DNA from: Thermomonospora echinospora
GTDB lineage: Bacteria; Actinomycetota; Actinomycetes; Streptosporangiales; Streptosporangiaceae
NCBI RefSeq assembly: GCF_900108175.1
Contig: NZ_FNVO01000005.1
Span: 248,001-312,000, forward strand
DNA length: 64,000 bases
Direction of reading: 5' to 3'
Both the position numbers and the translations under genes were made by a program. Under the pieces are notes generated by a model. It searched no databases. It had not been told where the DNA came from and saw only the letters and a list, made by a program, of their open reading frames with translations. Numbering within the stretch: the stretch's first letter is position 1; each line of letters starts with the position of its first letter. This document shows positions 51,971-59,172 of the stretch, one piece after another.

Positions 51971-52164
51971 TGGGCGACTTCCCCAGCCCACGCCCGCAGT
52001 GGCGCAAGAGCAGCCATAGCGGTGGCGGGAACGACGCGTGCGTCGAGGTGGCCGACCTGGGCCAGGCCGTCGGGATCCGGGACAGCAAGGACCCCGACGG
52101 CCCGGCGCTGGCCGTCTCGCGCACCGCTCTGGGCAGCTTCCTGAAGGGCATCCGGAACAGCTGA
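51970..52164 (+). CDS. DUF397 protein
   Basis: The protein is 64 residues from ATG 51970 (TGATG overlap with the XRE stop, GGAG upstream). WRKSSHSGGGNDACVEVADL and VGIRDSKDPDGPALAVSRTA are the conserved DUF397 pattern. These small proteins bind the adjacent DUF5753 regulator in known pairs. Confidence 0.92.
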   Translation: MGDFPSPRPQWRKSSHSGGGNDACVEVADLGQAVGIRDSKDPDGPALAVSRTALGSFLKGIRNS

Positions 52165-52182
52165 CCGTCCCCCTGGTTGCGC

Positions 52183-52216
52183 AACAGCCCCCGGCCCCGA
52201 CGGGTCGGGGGCTGTT
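52183..52216 (+). terminator. terminator of the XRE-DUF397 operon
   Basis: AACAGCCCCCG (52183-52193) pairs perfectly with CGGGGGCTGTT (52206-52216) followed by CC; a clear 11-pair stem. Confidence 0.8.
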
Positions 52217-52418
52217 CCATTGAACCTCATGTCGGCCCAGTGCGCAGGCTGGTCGGGCCCCGCCCCGGGGCGACTTACCGGCGGATACCGGGGGCACATC
52301 GAGGGCACATCGACGCGGTAATAGCGGGTATCCGCCGGTATCCCCAGGTAACCCGTATCGGCAGGTCAGACGGCAACCGCGATCATCGCCGCAGGTCACA
52401 AAGCCCCCGGTTTCTGAA
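52217..52418. promoter_or_regulatory. phage arm of attR with repeats
   Basis: No gene is seen. GGGGGCACATC (52290-52300) and GAGGGCACATC (52301-52311) match GAGGGCACATC beside attL (14659-14669) and may be integrase arm-type sites. GGCGGATACC (52280-52289) and GGTATCCGCC (52327-52336) form an inverted repeat. GCAGGTCA occurs at 52361 and 52391. Confidence 0.5.
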
Positions 52419-52458
52419 GTACGAGAACCGCATCGCCAAGCTCAACGGCACCGCCTGA
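52419..52458 (+). repeat. attR core (40 bp)
   Basis: Identical to 14579-14618. It contains the displaced original 3' end of the host target gene, including its TGA stop, now without an upstream coding region. Confidence 0.95.
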
Positions 52459-52464
52459 GACGAC

Positions 52465-52511
52465 AGCCGATGCCGGGAACGCCGCCGCTCGGCGCGTCCC
52501 CGGCATCGGCT
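52465..52511 (+). terminator. displaced terminator of the host target gene
   Basis: AGCCGATGCCGGG (52465-52477) pairs perfectly with CCCGGCATCGGCT (52499-52511). It lies seven bases after the stop codon in attR, so before phage entry it would have ended the lipid-droplet-type gene. Confidence 0.75.
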
Positions 52512-52534
52512 TGCCCGGCCACGGGCCCGCGGCG

Positions 52535-52679
52535 GGCCGCCGTCGGTCAGCGAGCCCAGCACCGCCGTCTGCTGCGAGGTGACCGGCTGGTCGGCGCTAA
52601 CCCGGCGCAGCAGCACCACCGCGCGCATCCGCAGGTTGAACTCCTCGGCGAGTTCCAGCTCGCTGCGGCCCACGATCAC
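52535..52679 (-). pseudogene. remnant of a MarR-family regulator
   Basis: From ATG 52679 about 48 residues read like the start of a MarR protein (SELELAEEFNLRMRAVVLLR, SQQTAVLGSLTDGG). The winged-helix DNA-binding part and dimer helices are missing, and the frame then runs into the terminator and attR as basic nonsense. It is probably a decayed host gene; a chance similarity is possible. Confidence 0.5.
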
Positions 52680-52690
52680 CTCTTAGATAC

Positions 52691-52718
52691 TTAGCCAAGC
52701 TAACTTAGCCTTGCTAAG
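52691..52718. promoter_or_regulatory. two adjacent MarR-type operator palindromes
   Basis: TTAGC-CAA-GCTAA (52691-52703) and CTTAGC-CTT-GCTAAG (52704-52718) are perfect inverted repeats placed end to end, just upstream of the MarR remnant and before xseA. AT-rich palindromes of this size are typical MarR targets. Confidence 0.65.
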
Positions 52719-52745
52719 CGTTCATCGTGGGGCCGGTCACGCGGT

Positions 52746-52758
52746 TAGGCTGCCGGAC
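52746..52758 (+). promoter_or_regulatory. -10 element for leaderless xseA
   Basis: TAGGCT (52746-52751) is followed by seven bases and then ATG 52759, so the transcript should begin at or next to the start codon. No good -35 is visible. Confidence 0.4.
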
Positions 52759-53970
52759 ATGGCGATGGAGACCTCGGCCGAGTCCCCGGTACCGGTGCGG
52801 ACCGTGCTGAACGCGGTGTCCGGCTGGGTCGGCAGGCTGGGCCGCATCTGGGTGGAGGGCCAGATCACCGAGCTCAACCGGCGCGCCGGCACCGTCTACC
52901 TGACGCTGCGTGACCCGGTGGCCAACATGTCGGTGCGGGTGGTCGGCCCCCGCGCGGTGTTCGAGGCCGCCGGGCCGGCGGTGACCGACGGCGCCCGGGT
53001 GGTCGTCCACGCCAAGCCGGACTTCTGGGTCAACCGGGGCACCTTCTCGCTCAGCGCGCTGGAGGTCCGCCCGGTCGGCGTCGGCGAGCTGCTGGCCCGG
53101 CTGGAGCGGCTCAAGCAGGTGTTGGCCGCCGAGGGGCTGTTCCGGCCCGAGCGCAAGCGGCCGCTGCCGTTCCTGCCAGGGACGGTCGGGCTGATCTGCG
53201 GGCGCGACTCCGACGCCGAGCACGATGTGCTGCAGAACGCGCGGCGCCGCTGGCCGGCCGTGCGGTTCCGGGTCGAGAACACCGCCGTGCAGGGCTCCCA
53301 CGCCGTCGGCGAGGTGCTGGAGGCGCTGCGCGGGCTGGACGCCGATCCGCAGGTCGAAGTGATCATCATCGCCCGGGGCGGCGGGGCCATGGAGGACCTG
53401 CTGCCGTTCTCCGACGAGGCCCTGGTCCGCGCCGTCGCCGCCGCCCGCACGCCGGTGGTCAGCGCGATCGGGCACGAGCAGGACAGCCCGATCCTGGACC
53501 TGGTCGCCGACGTGCGGGCCTCGACCCCGACCGACGCGGCCAAGAAGGTCGTCCCGGACGTCCGCGAGCAGGTCCAGCTCGTCCGGCAGTTGCGGGACCG
53601 GGGGCGGCGCTGCCTGTCCGGCCGGGTGGAGCGGGAGCGGGCCTGGCTGGAGGCGACGCGGTCCCGGCCCGCGCTGGCCGACCCGGTGCGGGAGGTCGAG
53701 CGCAAGGCCGAGCAGGTGCTGGCGTTGCGCGACCGGGCCCGCCGCTGCCTGTCGGGCGCCCTGGACCGGGCCGGCGACCAGTTGTCCCACACCCGGGCGC
53801 GGCTACTGGCCCTGTCCCCCGCCGCCACGCTGGACCGCGGCTACGCCATCGTGCAGCGGCCGGACGGGGCGGTGCTGCGGTCGGCGGCGGAGGCGGAAAA
53901 GGGCGGCGAGCTGCTGATCAGGCTGCCGGACGGGCGGCTGCGCACCACCGTCGAGGGGCCCGCCGACTAG
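52759..53970 (+). CDS. xseA: exodeoxyribonuclease VII large subunit
   Basis: The protein is 403 residues from ATG 52759; an in-frame Met at 52765 is possible. The N-terminal OB fold ([23 protein letters not shown]) is followed by the catalytic region: [42 protein letters not shown] and [22 protein letters not shown]. Coiled-coil arms and the C-terminal [13 protein letters not shown] motif follow. With XseB it degrades single-stranded DNA ends. Before integration it lay just beyond the phage target gene and the MarR remnant. Confidence 0.95.
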   Translation: MAMETSAESPVPVRTVLNAVSGWVGRLGRIWVEGQITELNRRAGTVYLTLRDPVANMSVRVVGPRAVFEAAGPAVTDGARVVVHAKPDFWVNRGTFSLSALEVRPVGVGELLARLERLKQVLAAEGLFRPERKRPLPFLPGTVGLICGRDSDAEHDVLQNARRRWPAVRFRVENTAVQGSHAVGEVLEALRGLDADPQVEVIIIARGGGAMEDLLPFSDEALVRAVAAARTPVVSAIGHEQDSPILDLVADVRASTPTDAAKKVVPDVREQVQLVRQLRDRGRRCLSGRVERERAWLEATRSRPALADPVREVERKAEQVLALRDRARRCLSGALDRAGDQLSHTRARLLALSPAATLDRGYAIVQRPDGAVLRSAAEAEKGGELLIRLPDGRLRTTVEGPAD

Positions 53971-53980
53971 GCTGAACGCC

Positions 53981-54211
53981 GTGACGGACGACAACAGGCC
54001 CTCCTACGAGCAGGCCCGGGACGAGCTGGCCGACGTGGTGCGGCGGCTGGAGGCCGGCGGGCTCACGCTGGAGGAGTCGCTGAACCTCTGGGAACGCGGC
54101 GAGAAGCTCGCCGAGATCTGCGAGGAGTGGCTGGAAGGGGCCCGCGCCCGGCTCGCCGCGGCGATGGCCGAGCCCGGGAACGGAGCCGGGCCCGAGCCCA
54201 CCCCCTTCTAG
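53981..54211 (+). CDS. xseB: exodeoxyribonuclease VII small subunit
   Basis: The protein is 76 residues from GTG 53981. YEQARDELADVVRRLEAGGL and TLEESLNLWERGEKLAEICE are the conserved two-helix XseB signature; several copies coat the XseA arms. It follows xseA by ten bases. A TAGGCT also lies just before this start. Confidence 0.95.
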   Translation: MTDDNRPSYEQARDELADVVRRLEAGGLTLEESLNLWERGEKLAEICEEWLEGARARLAAAMAEPGNGAGPEPTPF

Positions 54212-54245
54212 CGGCCCCTCCTGCTCAGGGCCGGCGAATCCGGGC

Positions 54246-54962
54246 TCAGGGCCGGTCCGCCGGTGTGGCCGATGGAGACGTGCTCGCGGCCGGGGCCGAC
54301 GGGGACGCGGACGCGCCGTTCTTGGGCTGCGGCTTGAGGGCGGCGGCCAGCACGGCCAGTTCCTCGTAGGAGGCGGTGCCGGTGACCACCAGGGTGAGCC
54401 CGGGCAGCGTGCGCACCAGCGAGCGCTGGTCCTTGTCCTTGCGGTAGTAGCGCTGCCAGGTCTGCCCGGCGACCTGCTGGACGCCGACCGGCTCGCGGGA
54501 GTTGGTCATCCGCCACAGGTACTCGCCGACGGGCCGCTCGTCGCTCTGCTCCAGCGCCGCGTACTCCTCCGACGGCGTCACCATGCCCAGGTGCCAGGCC
54601 ACCGGCCCCTCGCCGTCCAGGCCGGACACCCGGGAACTGGTGGTCCGCCAGGTGAAGGGCAGGCCCTGGGGGGCGTACGGGGTGTAGGGGGCCTTGTTGC
54701 GCAGCGCGAACAGGTGGTTGCCGTAGTCGGCGGTCGGCAGGGTCTCCTTGTGCTCACGCGGAGTGATCAGCGCGATCAGGCCGACGATCAGCAGGCAGGA
54801 CAGCATCGCGATGCTGTAGCCGCCCAGGCCGGTGGTCAGCCGTTTGTAGACCCCGGGCGTCACCTCGTACGGCCCCTCGGCCGCCGCGGCGGGGCCCGCG
54901 GCGGCCTGCCGAGCTGCGGTTCGCGCGGAGTCGACGGGCTGCTGGGAGGTCTTGTCGGTCAC
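54246..54962 (-). CDS. DUF4245 membrane-anchored protein
   Basis: The protein is 238 residues from GTG 54962. An N-terminal Ala-rich cytoplasmic part and one membrane helix (GYSIAMLSCLLIVGLIALIT) precede an extracytoplasmic domain: PYTPYAPQGLPFTWRTTSSR, VAWHLGMVTPSEEYAALEQS, TASYEELAVLAAALKP. This matches DUF4245, which commonly lies near xseB and glpX in actinobacteria. The role is unknown. A Ser/Pro tail ends it. Confidence 0.8.
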   Translation of the reverse strand: MTDKTSQQPVDSARTAARQAAAGPAAAAEGPYEVTPGVYKRLTTGLGGYSIAMLSCLLIVGLIALITPREHKETLPTADYGNHLFALRNKAPYTPYAPQGLPFTWRTTSSRVSGLDGEGPVAWHLGMVTPSEEYAALEQSDERPVGEYLWRMTNSREPVGVQQVAGQTWQRYYRKDKDQRSLVRTLPGLTLVVTGTASYEELAVLAAALKPQPKNGASASPSAPAASTSPSATPADRP

Positions 54963-54982
54963 CCTGCCAGGATCGCGCACGT

Positions 54983-55669
54983 TCAGGACTGCTCCGCACG
55001 GGGGTTCCGGATCGTGCCGATGATGGTCATGATGTCGGAGGCCAGCCGCCGGGAGGCCGCCTCGTCCTCGCCGAGGGAGATCTCCGTCACGGCCGCCGCC
55101 ATCGCGCCGGTGAGCACGGTGACCAGCGGCTCGTCCACCCCGCCGTCGGGGGTGTGGAACAGTGCCGCATTGCGGCGGGCCCACTTGCGCAGCCGTTTCT
55201 GCATCACCCGGTCGAATCCGGGCGGGCCGTCGCCCCGGATGAACAGCCGGGCGATCCGCCGGTCGGCCAGGCAGCCGTCGAGGTAGGCGGTGGCGCCCGC
55301 GATGAACAGCTGCATCGGGTCGTTCTCGCCGGCGGCGCGGGCGGCGTGCACCGCCTCGCGGGTGCGTTCCTGCTGGCGGACCTGGAACTCCTCCCACAGG
55401 GTCAGGTACAGGTCGGCCTTGCCGTTGAAGTGGTGGTAGAGGCTGCCGACGCTGGCGCCCGCGCGGGCGACGATGTCGGTCACCGCGGCCTGGGCGAACC
55501 CGGACTCGGCGAAGACGTCCCGCGCCGCGGCAAGCAGGGCGCTGCGGGTGGCGGCCCCGCGGTCGGAGACCCGCACCGCAGGCTCGCCGCCGACCGGGCC
55601 CCGGTCGGTGTCCCCGGCGGCACCGCCCGTCCCGGACTCGCCGGGCGGCACATGGATGTCGCTGCTCAT
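54983..55669 (-). CDS. TetR/AcrR-family regulator
   Basis: The protein is 228 residues. The TetR HTH is at about 40-90 (ATRSALLAAARDVFAESGFA, AVTDIVARAGASVGSLYHHF, NGKADLYLTLWEEF). The C-terminal helical ligand domain includes PMQLFIAGATAYLDGCLADR. The effector is unknown. It is transcribed away from glpX and toward the DUF4245 gene, so it may regulate itself or the latter. Confidence 0.9.
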   Translation of the reverse strand: MSSDIHVPPGESGTGGAAGDTDRGPVGGEPAVRVSDRGAATRSALLAAARDVFAESGFAQAAVTDIVARAGASVGSLYHHFNGKADLYLTLWEEFQVRQQERTREAVHAARAAGENDPMQLFIAGATAYLDGCLADRRIARLFIRGDGPPGFDRVMQKRLRKWARRNAALFHTPDGGVDEPLVTVLTGAMAAAVTEISLGEDEAASRRLASDIMTIIGTIRNPRAEQS

Positions 55670-55881
55670 GGAAGCAGAGATTACGCCCTAAGCGGCGGTG
55701 GCAACGATTCCTCGCTACGGCCCGTCATCTGATCGAAACGGCGGGGCGTGGGGGAGAACCGCCGTACCGGGGGTAGGTCCCCCTCGTCACCAGCGCCGTC
55801 GGTTGGTCTGGTCCAATTTTGCAGGCCCGGCCGGTCGAACGGAGAATTCCAAGCACCTGCCGACCGAAAGGGCTGTAACGC
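55670..55881. promoter_or_regulatory. divergent region between tetR-type gene and glpX
   Basis: This 212-base gap must hold promoters in both directions. GTTGGTCTGGTCCAATTTTG around 55802 is a candidate core for the glpX side, but I see no well-spaced -10/-35 pair and no clear TetR palindrome. Confidence 0.3.
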
Positions 55882-56934
55882 ATGTCTGCCATGTCCGCCA
55901 GGTCCGACACCACGCCCGTCCCGTCCCCGCTCGCCACGGAGCCGGCCGCTCCCGACCGCAACCTGGCCATGGAGCTGGTCCGGGTGACCGAGGCCGCCGC
56001 CATGGCCGCCGCCCGCTGGGTGGGCCGCGGCGACAAGAACGGCGCGGACGGCGCGGCCGTCAACGCCATGCGCCAGCTGATCAACACGGTGTCCATGCGG
56101 GGCGTCGTGGTCATCGGCGAGGGCGAGAAGGACAACGCCCCCATGCTCTATAACGGGGAGGAGGTGGGGGACGGCGGCGGCCCCGAGTGCGACGTCGCGG
56201 TCGACCCGATCGACGGCACCCGGCTGACCGCGATGGGCATGCCGAACGCCATCGCGGTGATCGCGGTGGCCGCCCGGGGCTCGATGTACGACCCGTCGGC
56301 GGTCTTCTACATGGAGAAGCTCGTCACCGGCCCGGAGGCGGCCGACGTGGTGGACATCCAGCGGCCGATCGGCGACAACATCAGGGCGGTGGCCAAGGCC
56401 AAGGGGTCCTCGGTGGAGGACGTGACCGTGGTGATCCTGGACCGGCCGCGGCACGAGGCGATCGTCAAGGAGATCCGCGAGGCCGGCGCCCGGATCAAGT
56501 TCATCACCGACGGCGACGTGGCCGGCGCGATCATGGCGGCCCGCGAGGGCACCGGGGTGGACATGCTGCTGGGCATCGGCGGCACCCCCGAGGGCATCAT
56601 CGCCGCCTGCGCGGTCAAGGCGATGGGCGGGGTCATCCAGGGCCGGCTGTGGCCGCAGGACGAGGCCGAGCGGCGCAAGGCCCTCGACGCCGGGCACGAC
56701 CTGTCACGGGTGCTGACCACCGACGACCTGGTCACCTCCGACGACGTGTTCTTCGCCGCCACCGGCATCACCGACGGCGAGCTGGTCGGCGGGGTGCGCT
56801 ACCGCAAGGGCACGGCGGTCACCCACTCGCTGGTGATGCGCTCGCGCAGCGGCACCATCCGCAAGGTGGAGAGCGAGCACCAACTGGGCAAGCTGCGCGC
56901 CTACAGCGCGATCAACTTCGACCAGGCGGTCTAG
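55882..56934 (+). CDS. glpX: class II fructose-1,6-bisphosphatase
   Basis: The protein is 350 residues. Motifs: [40 protein letters not shown] (metal ligands), [20 protein letters not shown] (catalytic metal site), [20 protein letters not shown]. It hydrolyses fructose-1,6-bisphosphate in gluconeogenesis and is the main FBPase of most actinobacteria (Rv1099c in M. tuberculosis). A start six residues later (MSARSD) cannot be ruled out. Confidence 0.96.
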   Translation: MSAMSARSDTTPVPSPLATEPAAPDRNLAMELVRVTEAAAMAAARWVGRGDKNGADGAAVNAMRQLINTVSMRGVVVIGEGEKDNAPMLYNGEEVGDGGGPECDVAVDPIDGTRLTAMGMPNAIAVIAVAARGSMYDPSAVFYMEKLVTGPEAADVVDIQRPIGDNIRAVAKAKGSSVEDVTVVILDRPRHEAIVKEIREAGARIKFITDGDVAGAIMAAREGTGVDMLLGIGGTPEGIIAACAVKAMGGVIQGRLWPQDEAERRKALDAGHDLSRVLTTDDLVTSDDVFFAATGITDGELVGGVRYRKGTAVTHSLVMRSRSGTIRKVESEHQLGKLRAYSAINFDQAV

Positions 56935-56971
56935 CCCGGTCCGGCCGGCCCGGCCCCCGGCGGGCGGGTGG

Positions 56972-57613
56972 TCAGGGCTCCTTGCGGAGCCGGCCGCGCA
57001 TCCTCTCACGCAGCGTGCGTCGGGGGGCGCGGGCCCGCACCGAGCCCAGGACCATCCGTCCGCTGATCTCCACGGTGGGCCCGTCGTCGGCGGGCCTGAC
57101 CCGCACCTCGCGGGTGCTCAGGATGCTACGGCCCGTCACGTCCACCCGTACGCCGTCCGGGACCAGCAGCCGGATGCGCCCGCACAGCACCAGCGAGTCC
57201 AGCACCACGTGGCGGCGCTGCAGGATGGCTTCGCGCAGGTCGAGTTCTACGGTGCCGAACAGGGCCAGCAGCGGCAGCCGCACCGGCATCACCCAGCGTC
57301 CCTCCCGCCGCAGGGAGCCGAAGGTGGCCTGCAGGGGCCGGTCGTCGACGAGGATGGGCTGCGCCTCGGCGGGGGTCAGGTCGCCGGTGAGGCCGGTCAG
57401 CTCGCCCAGTGTGCGGGCCGAGTAGACCAGGGAGGTGCGCTCGGCGTGCTCCTCGATGGTGAGCCGCCCGTCCGCGAGCGCCTCGGAGAGCACCTGCGCC
57501 ACCCGCTCGCGGTCGGCGTCGGAGGCGCGCAGGTCGTGCACGCGCGTCACCGGCTCCGCGGGAACCGGGCGCCAAGGGACTTCCACACCTAGACGATAGC
57601 GTTCCCCCGCCAT
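56972..57613 (-). CDS. DUF1707 protein with LiaF-like C-terminal domain
   Basis: The protein is 213 residues. DLRASDADRERVAQVLSEALADGRLTIEEHAERTSLVYSA is the DUF1707 signature. After a linker, a beta-helix-like region (LFGTVELDLREAILQRRHVV, LVLCGRIRLLVPDGVRVDVT) resembles the cell-wall stress (LiaF-type) domain. There is no membrane helix, so it is likely cytoplasmic. A sensing role is inference from the domain combination. Confidence 0.85.
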   Translation of the reverse strand: MAGERYRLGVEVPWRPVPAEPVTRVHDLRASDADRERVAQVLSEALADGRLTIEEHAERTSLVYSARTLGELTGLTGDLTPAEAQPILVDDRPLQATFGSLRREGRWVMPVRLPLLALFGTVELDLREAILQRRHVVLDSLVLCGRIRLLVPDGVRVDVTGRSILSTREVRVRPADDGPTVEISGRMVLGSVRARAPRRTLRERMRGRLRKEP

Positions 57614-57688
57614 TGACCCCGGCGATCCGCGCTCCCTACGCTGACGTGAATCTCCTTCATGTTCATCGCCCGACCCGGAGGAACGCCC

Positions 57689-58891
57689 ATGGGCTCACGG
57701 GACCGCCAGGCCCGGCTGTCGGCGTACGCCGCGTTCGCGGTCCAGGGGCTGTGCTTCGCCACGCTGGTGACCCGGGTGCCGCAGGTCCAGGACGCGCATG
57801 GCCTCAGTGACGGGGCGCTGGCACTGGTGCTGCTGCTGGTGCCGCTGATCGCCGGGGTGGGCAGCGTGGTGGCGGGCGCCCTGTTCGCCCGGCTCGGCAG
57901 CGGGCCGGTGCTGCGCGTCGCGCAGCCGGGGGTGTGCGTCGCCGTGACGCTGGTCGGTCTGACCGGTGGCGAGGTGCTGCCGCTGTACGCGGCCGTGGCG
58001 CTGTTCGGGCTGTTCGTCGGCGCGGTGGACGCGGGCATGAACGCGCAGGCGGTGGCGGTCGAGCGGCGGTACGGGGTGAGCCTGCTGACCGGCTTCTACG
58101 CGGTGTGGAGCGTGGCCGGCATCCTCGGCGGGCTGTGGGTGGCGCTGGCCAACCGGCTGGACCTGACGCTGCTGGCGGGCTTCGTCGTCCCCTCCGTGCT
58201 GGGCGTGGCCGTGGCGCTGGCCACCGGCCCGCGGCTGCTGCGCAAGGACGAGGAAGGGACAGGACCGAGCGCCGAGGAGCTCAAGGCGGCGGCGAGGCGG
58301 GTGCCCTGGCGTCCGGTCCTCGTCGTGGGCGCGGCCATGGGGGTCTTCTACCTGGCCGACGCCGCCGTCTCCAACTACAGCGCCAAGTACCTGCAGGACG
58401 AGCTCGGCGCCGGCGACTACGCCGCCCCGCTCGGGTACGTGGCGTACCAGATCGCCATGGTCGCCAGCCGGGCCGCCGCGGACCTGGCGGTGCGCCGCCA
58501 CGGGGGCGTCCTGATCGTCAGGCTCGGCGGGCTGGTGGGGCTGCTCGGGATGATCGGTGTCGTGGCGGCCCCCAACGCCGCCGCCGCCATCGCCGCCTTC
58601 GCCGTGGCCGGGCTCGGGCTCGCCGTCGTCGCCCCGGTGGCGTTCTCGGCCGCCGGTCGGGTCGACCCGACCGGGCTGGGCGTGGCGGTGGCCCGGCTGA
58701 ACGTCTTCAACTACGTGGGCTTCGTGCTGGGCGCGGCGGTGGTGGGGGCCGTCGCACCGCTCAGCGCGACCGACGGACTGCGGCTGGCCTTCGTCGTACC
58801 CGCCGCACTGGTCGCGACGATCGTCGTGCTGGCCCGGGGCTTCGCCCCGCAGCCGGTCACCGCGGCACGCCCGGCCACCGTGACCGGCTGA
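57689..58891 (+). CDS. MFS transporter
   Basis: The protein is 400 residues from ATG 57689 (GGAGG seven bases upstream; a start at 57659 is less likely). About twelve hydrophobic helices, with an MFS loop signature (AGALFARLGSGPVLRVAQ) and the domain-linking loop around 190-215. Small-molecule efflux or sugar transport is possible; the substrate is unclear. It is alone on its strand. Confidence 0.85.
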   Translation: MGSRDRQARLSAYAAFAVQGLCFATLVTRVPQVQDAHGLSDGALALVLLLVPLIAGVGSVVAGALFARLGSGPVLRVAQPGVCVAVTLVGLTGGEVLPLYAAVALFGLFVGAVDAGMNAQAVAVERRYGVSLLTGFYAVWSVAGILGGLWVALANRLDLTLLAGFVVPSVLGVAVALATGPRLLRKDEEGTGPSAEELKAAARRVPWRPVLVVGAAMGVFYLADAAVSNYSAKYLQDELGAGDYAAPLGYVAYQIAMVASRAAADLAVRRHGGVLIVRLGGLVGLLGMIGVVAAPNAAAAIAAFAVAGLGLAVVAPVAFSAAGRVDPTGLGVAVARLNVFNYVGFVLGAAVVGAVAPLSATDGLRLAFVVPAALVATIVVLARGFAPQPVTAARPATVTG

Positions 58892-58900
58892 CCGGGCCTG

Positions 58901-59140
58901 CTAGGCCGAGTGGCGTTCCTCCAGAGCGGCCACCGCCTGCTCGCCCTGGGCGGAGGCCTCCTCGGGACTGAGGCTGTGCAGCGCCTGCTGCAGTGACAGG
59001 GCCGCGGCGTCCACCGCCGCACGTGCCGTGATCACGTGCTCCTGCGCCCGCTCCAGATCGCCCAGCCCCACACAGTCGAACGCCACCTGTGCGTCGTGCA
59101 CGGCCAGTTTGAGCTGGCGAGCCGTCTCGTCCAGACTCAT
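58901..59140 (-). CDS. small helical hypothetical protein
   Basis: The protein is 79 residues, three helices (DETARQLKLAVHDAQVAFDC, LERAQEHVITARAAVDAAAL). It lies nine bases from the MFS stop, convergent, and just downstream of the MocR gene. No family is recognised. Confidence 0.65.
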   Translation of the reverse strand: MSLDETARQLKLAVHDAQVAFDCVGLGDLERAQEHVITARAAVDAAALSLQQALHSLSPEEASAQGEQAVAALEERHSA

Positions 59141-59172
59141 CCGTCACCCCTCTTCCGTCTGGTCGCCCCCTC

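Larger units (their letters stand above)
14579..52458. mobile_element. integrated siphovirus prophage (about 37.9 kb)
   Basis: It is bounded by the 40-bp att repeats and contains integrase, immunity genes, recombination and replication genes, a full head and tail gene set, and a lysis cassette, in the order typical of HK97-like siphoviruses. Every structural gene expected for a tailed phage is present and open. The only broken frames are the tail chaperone, where frameshifting is expected, and the initiator-like gene at 27113. The phage is probably inducible unless that frameshift disables replication. Confidence 0.95.
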
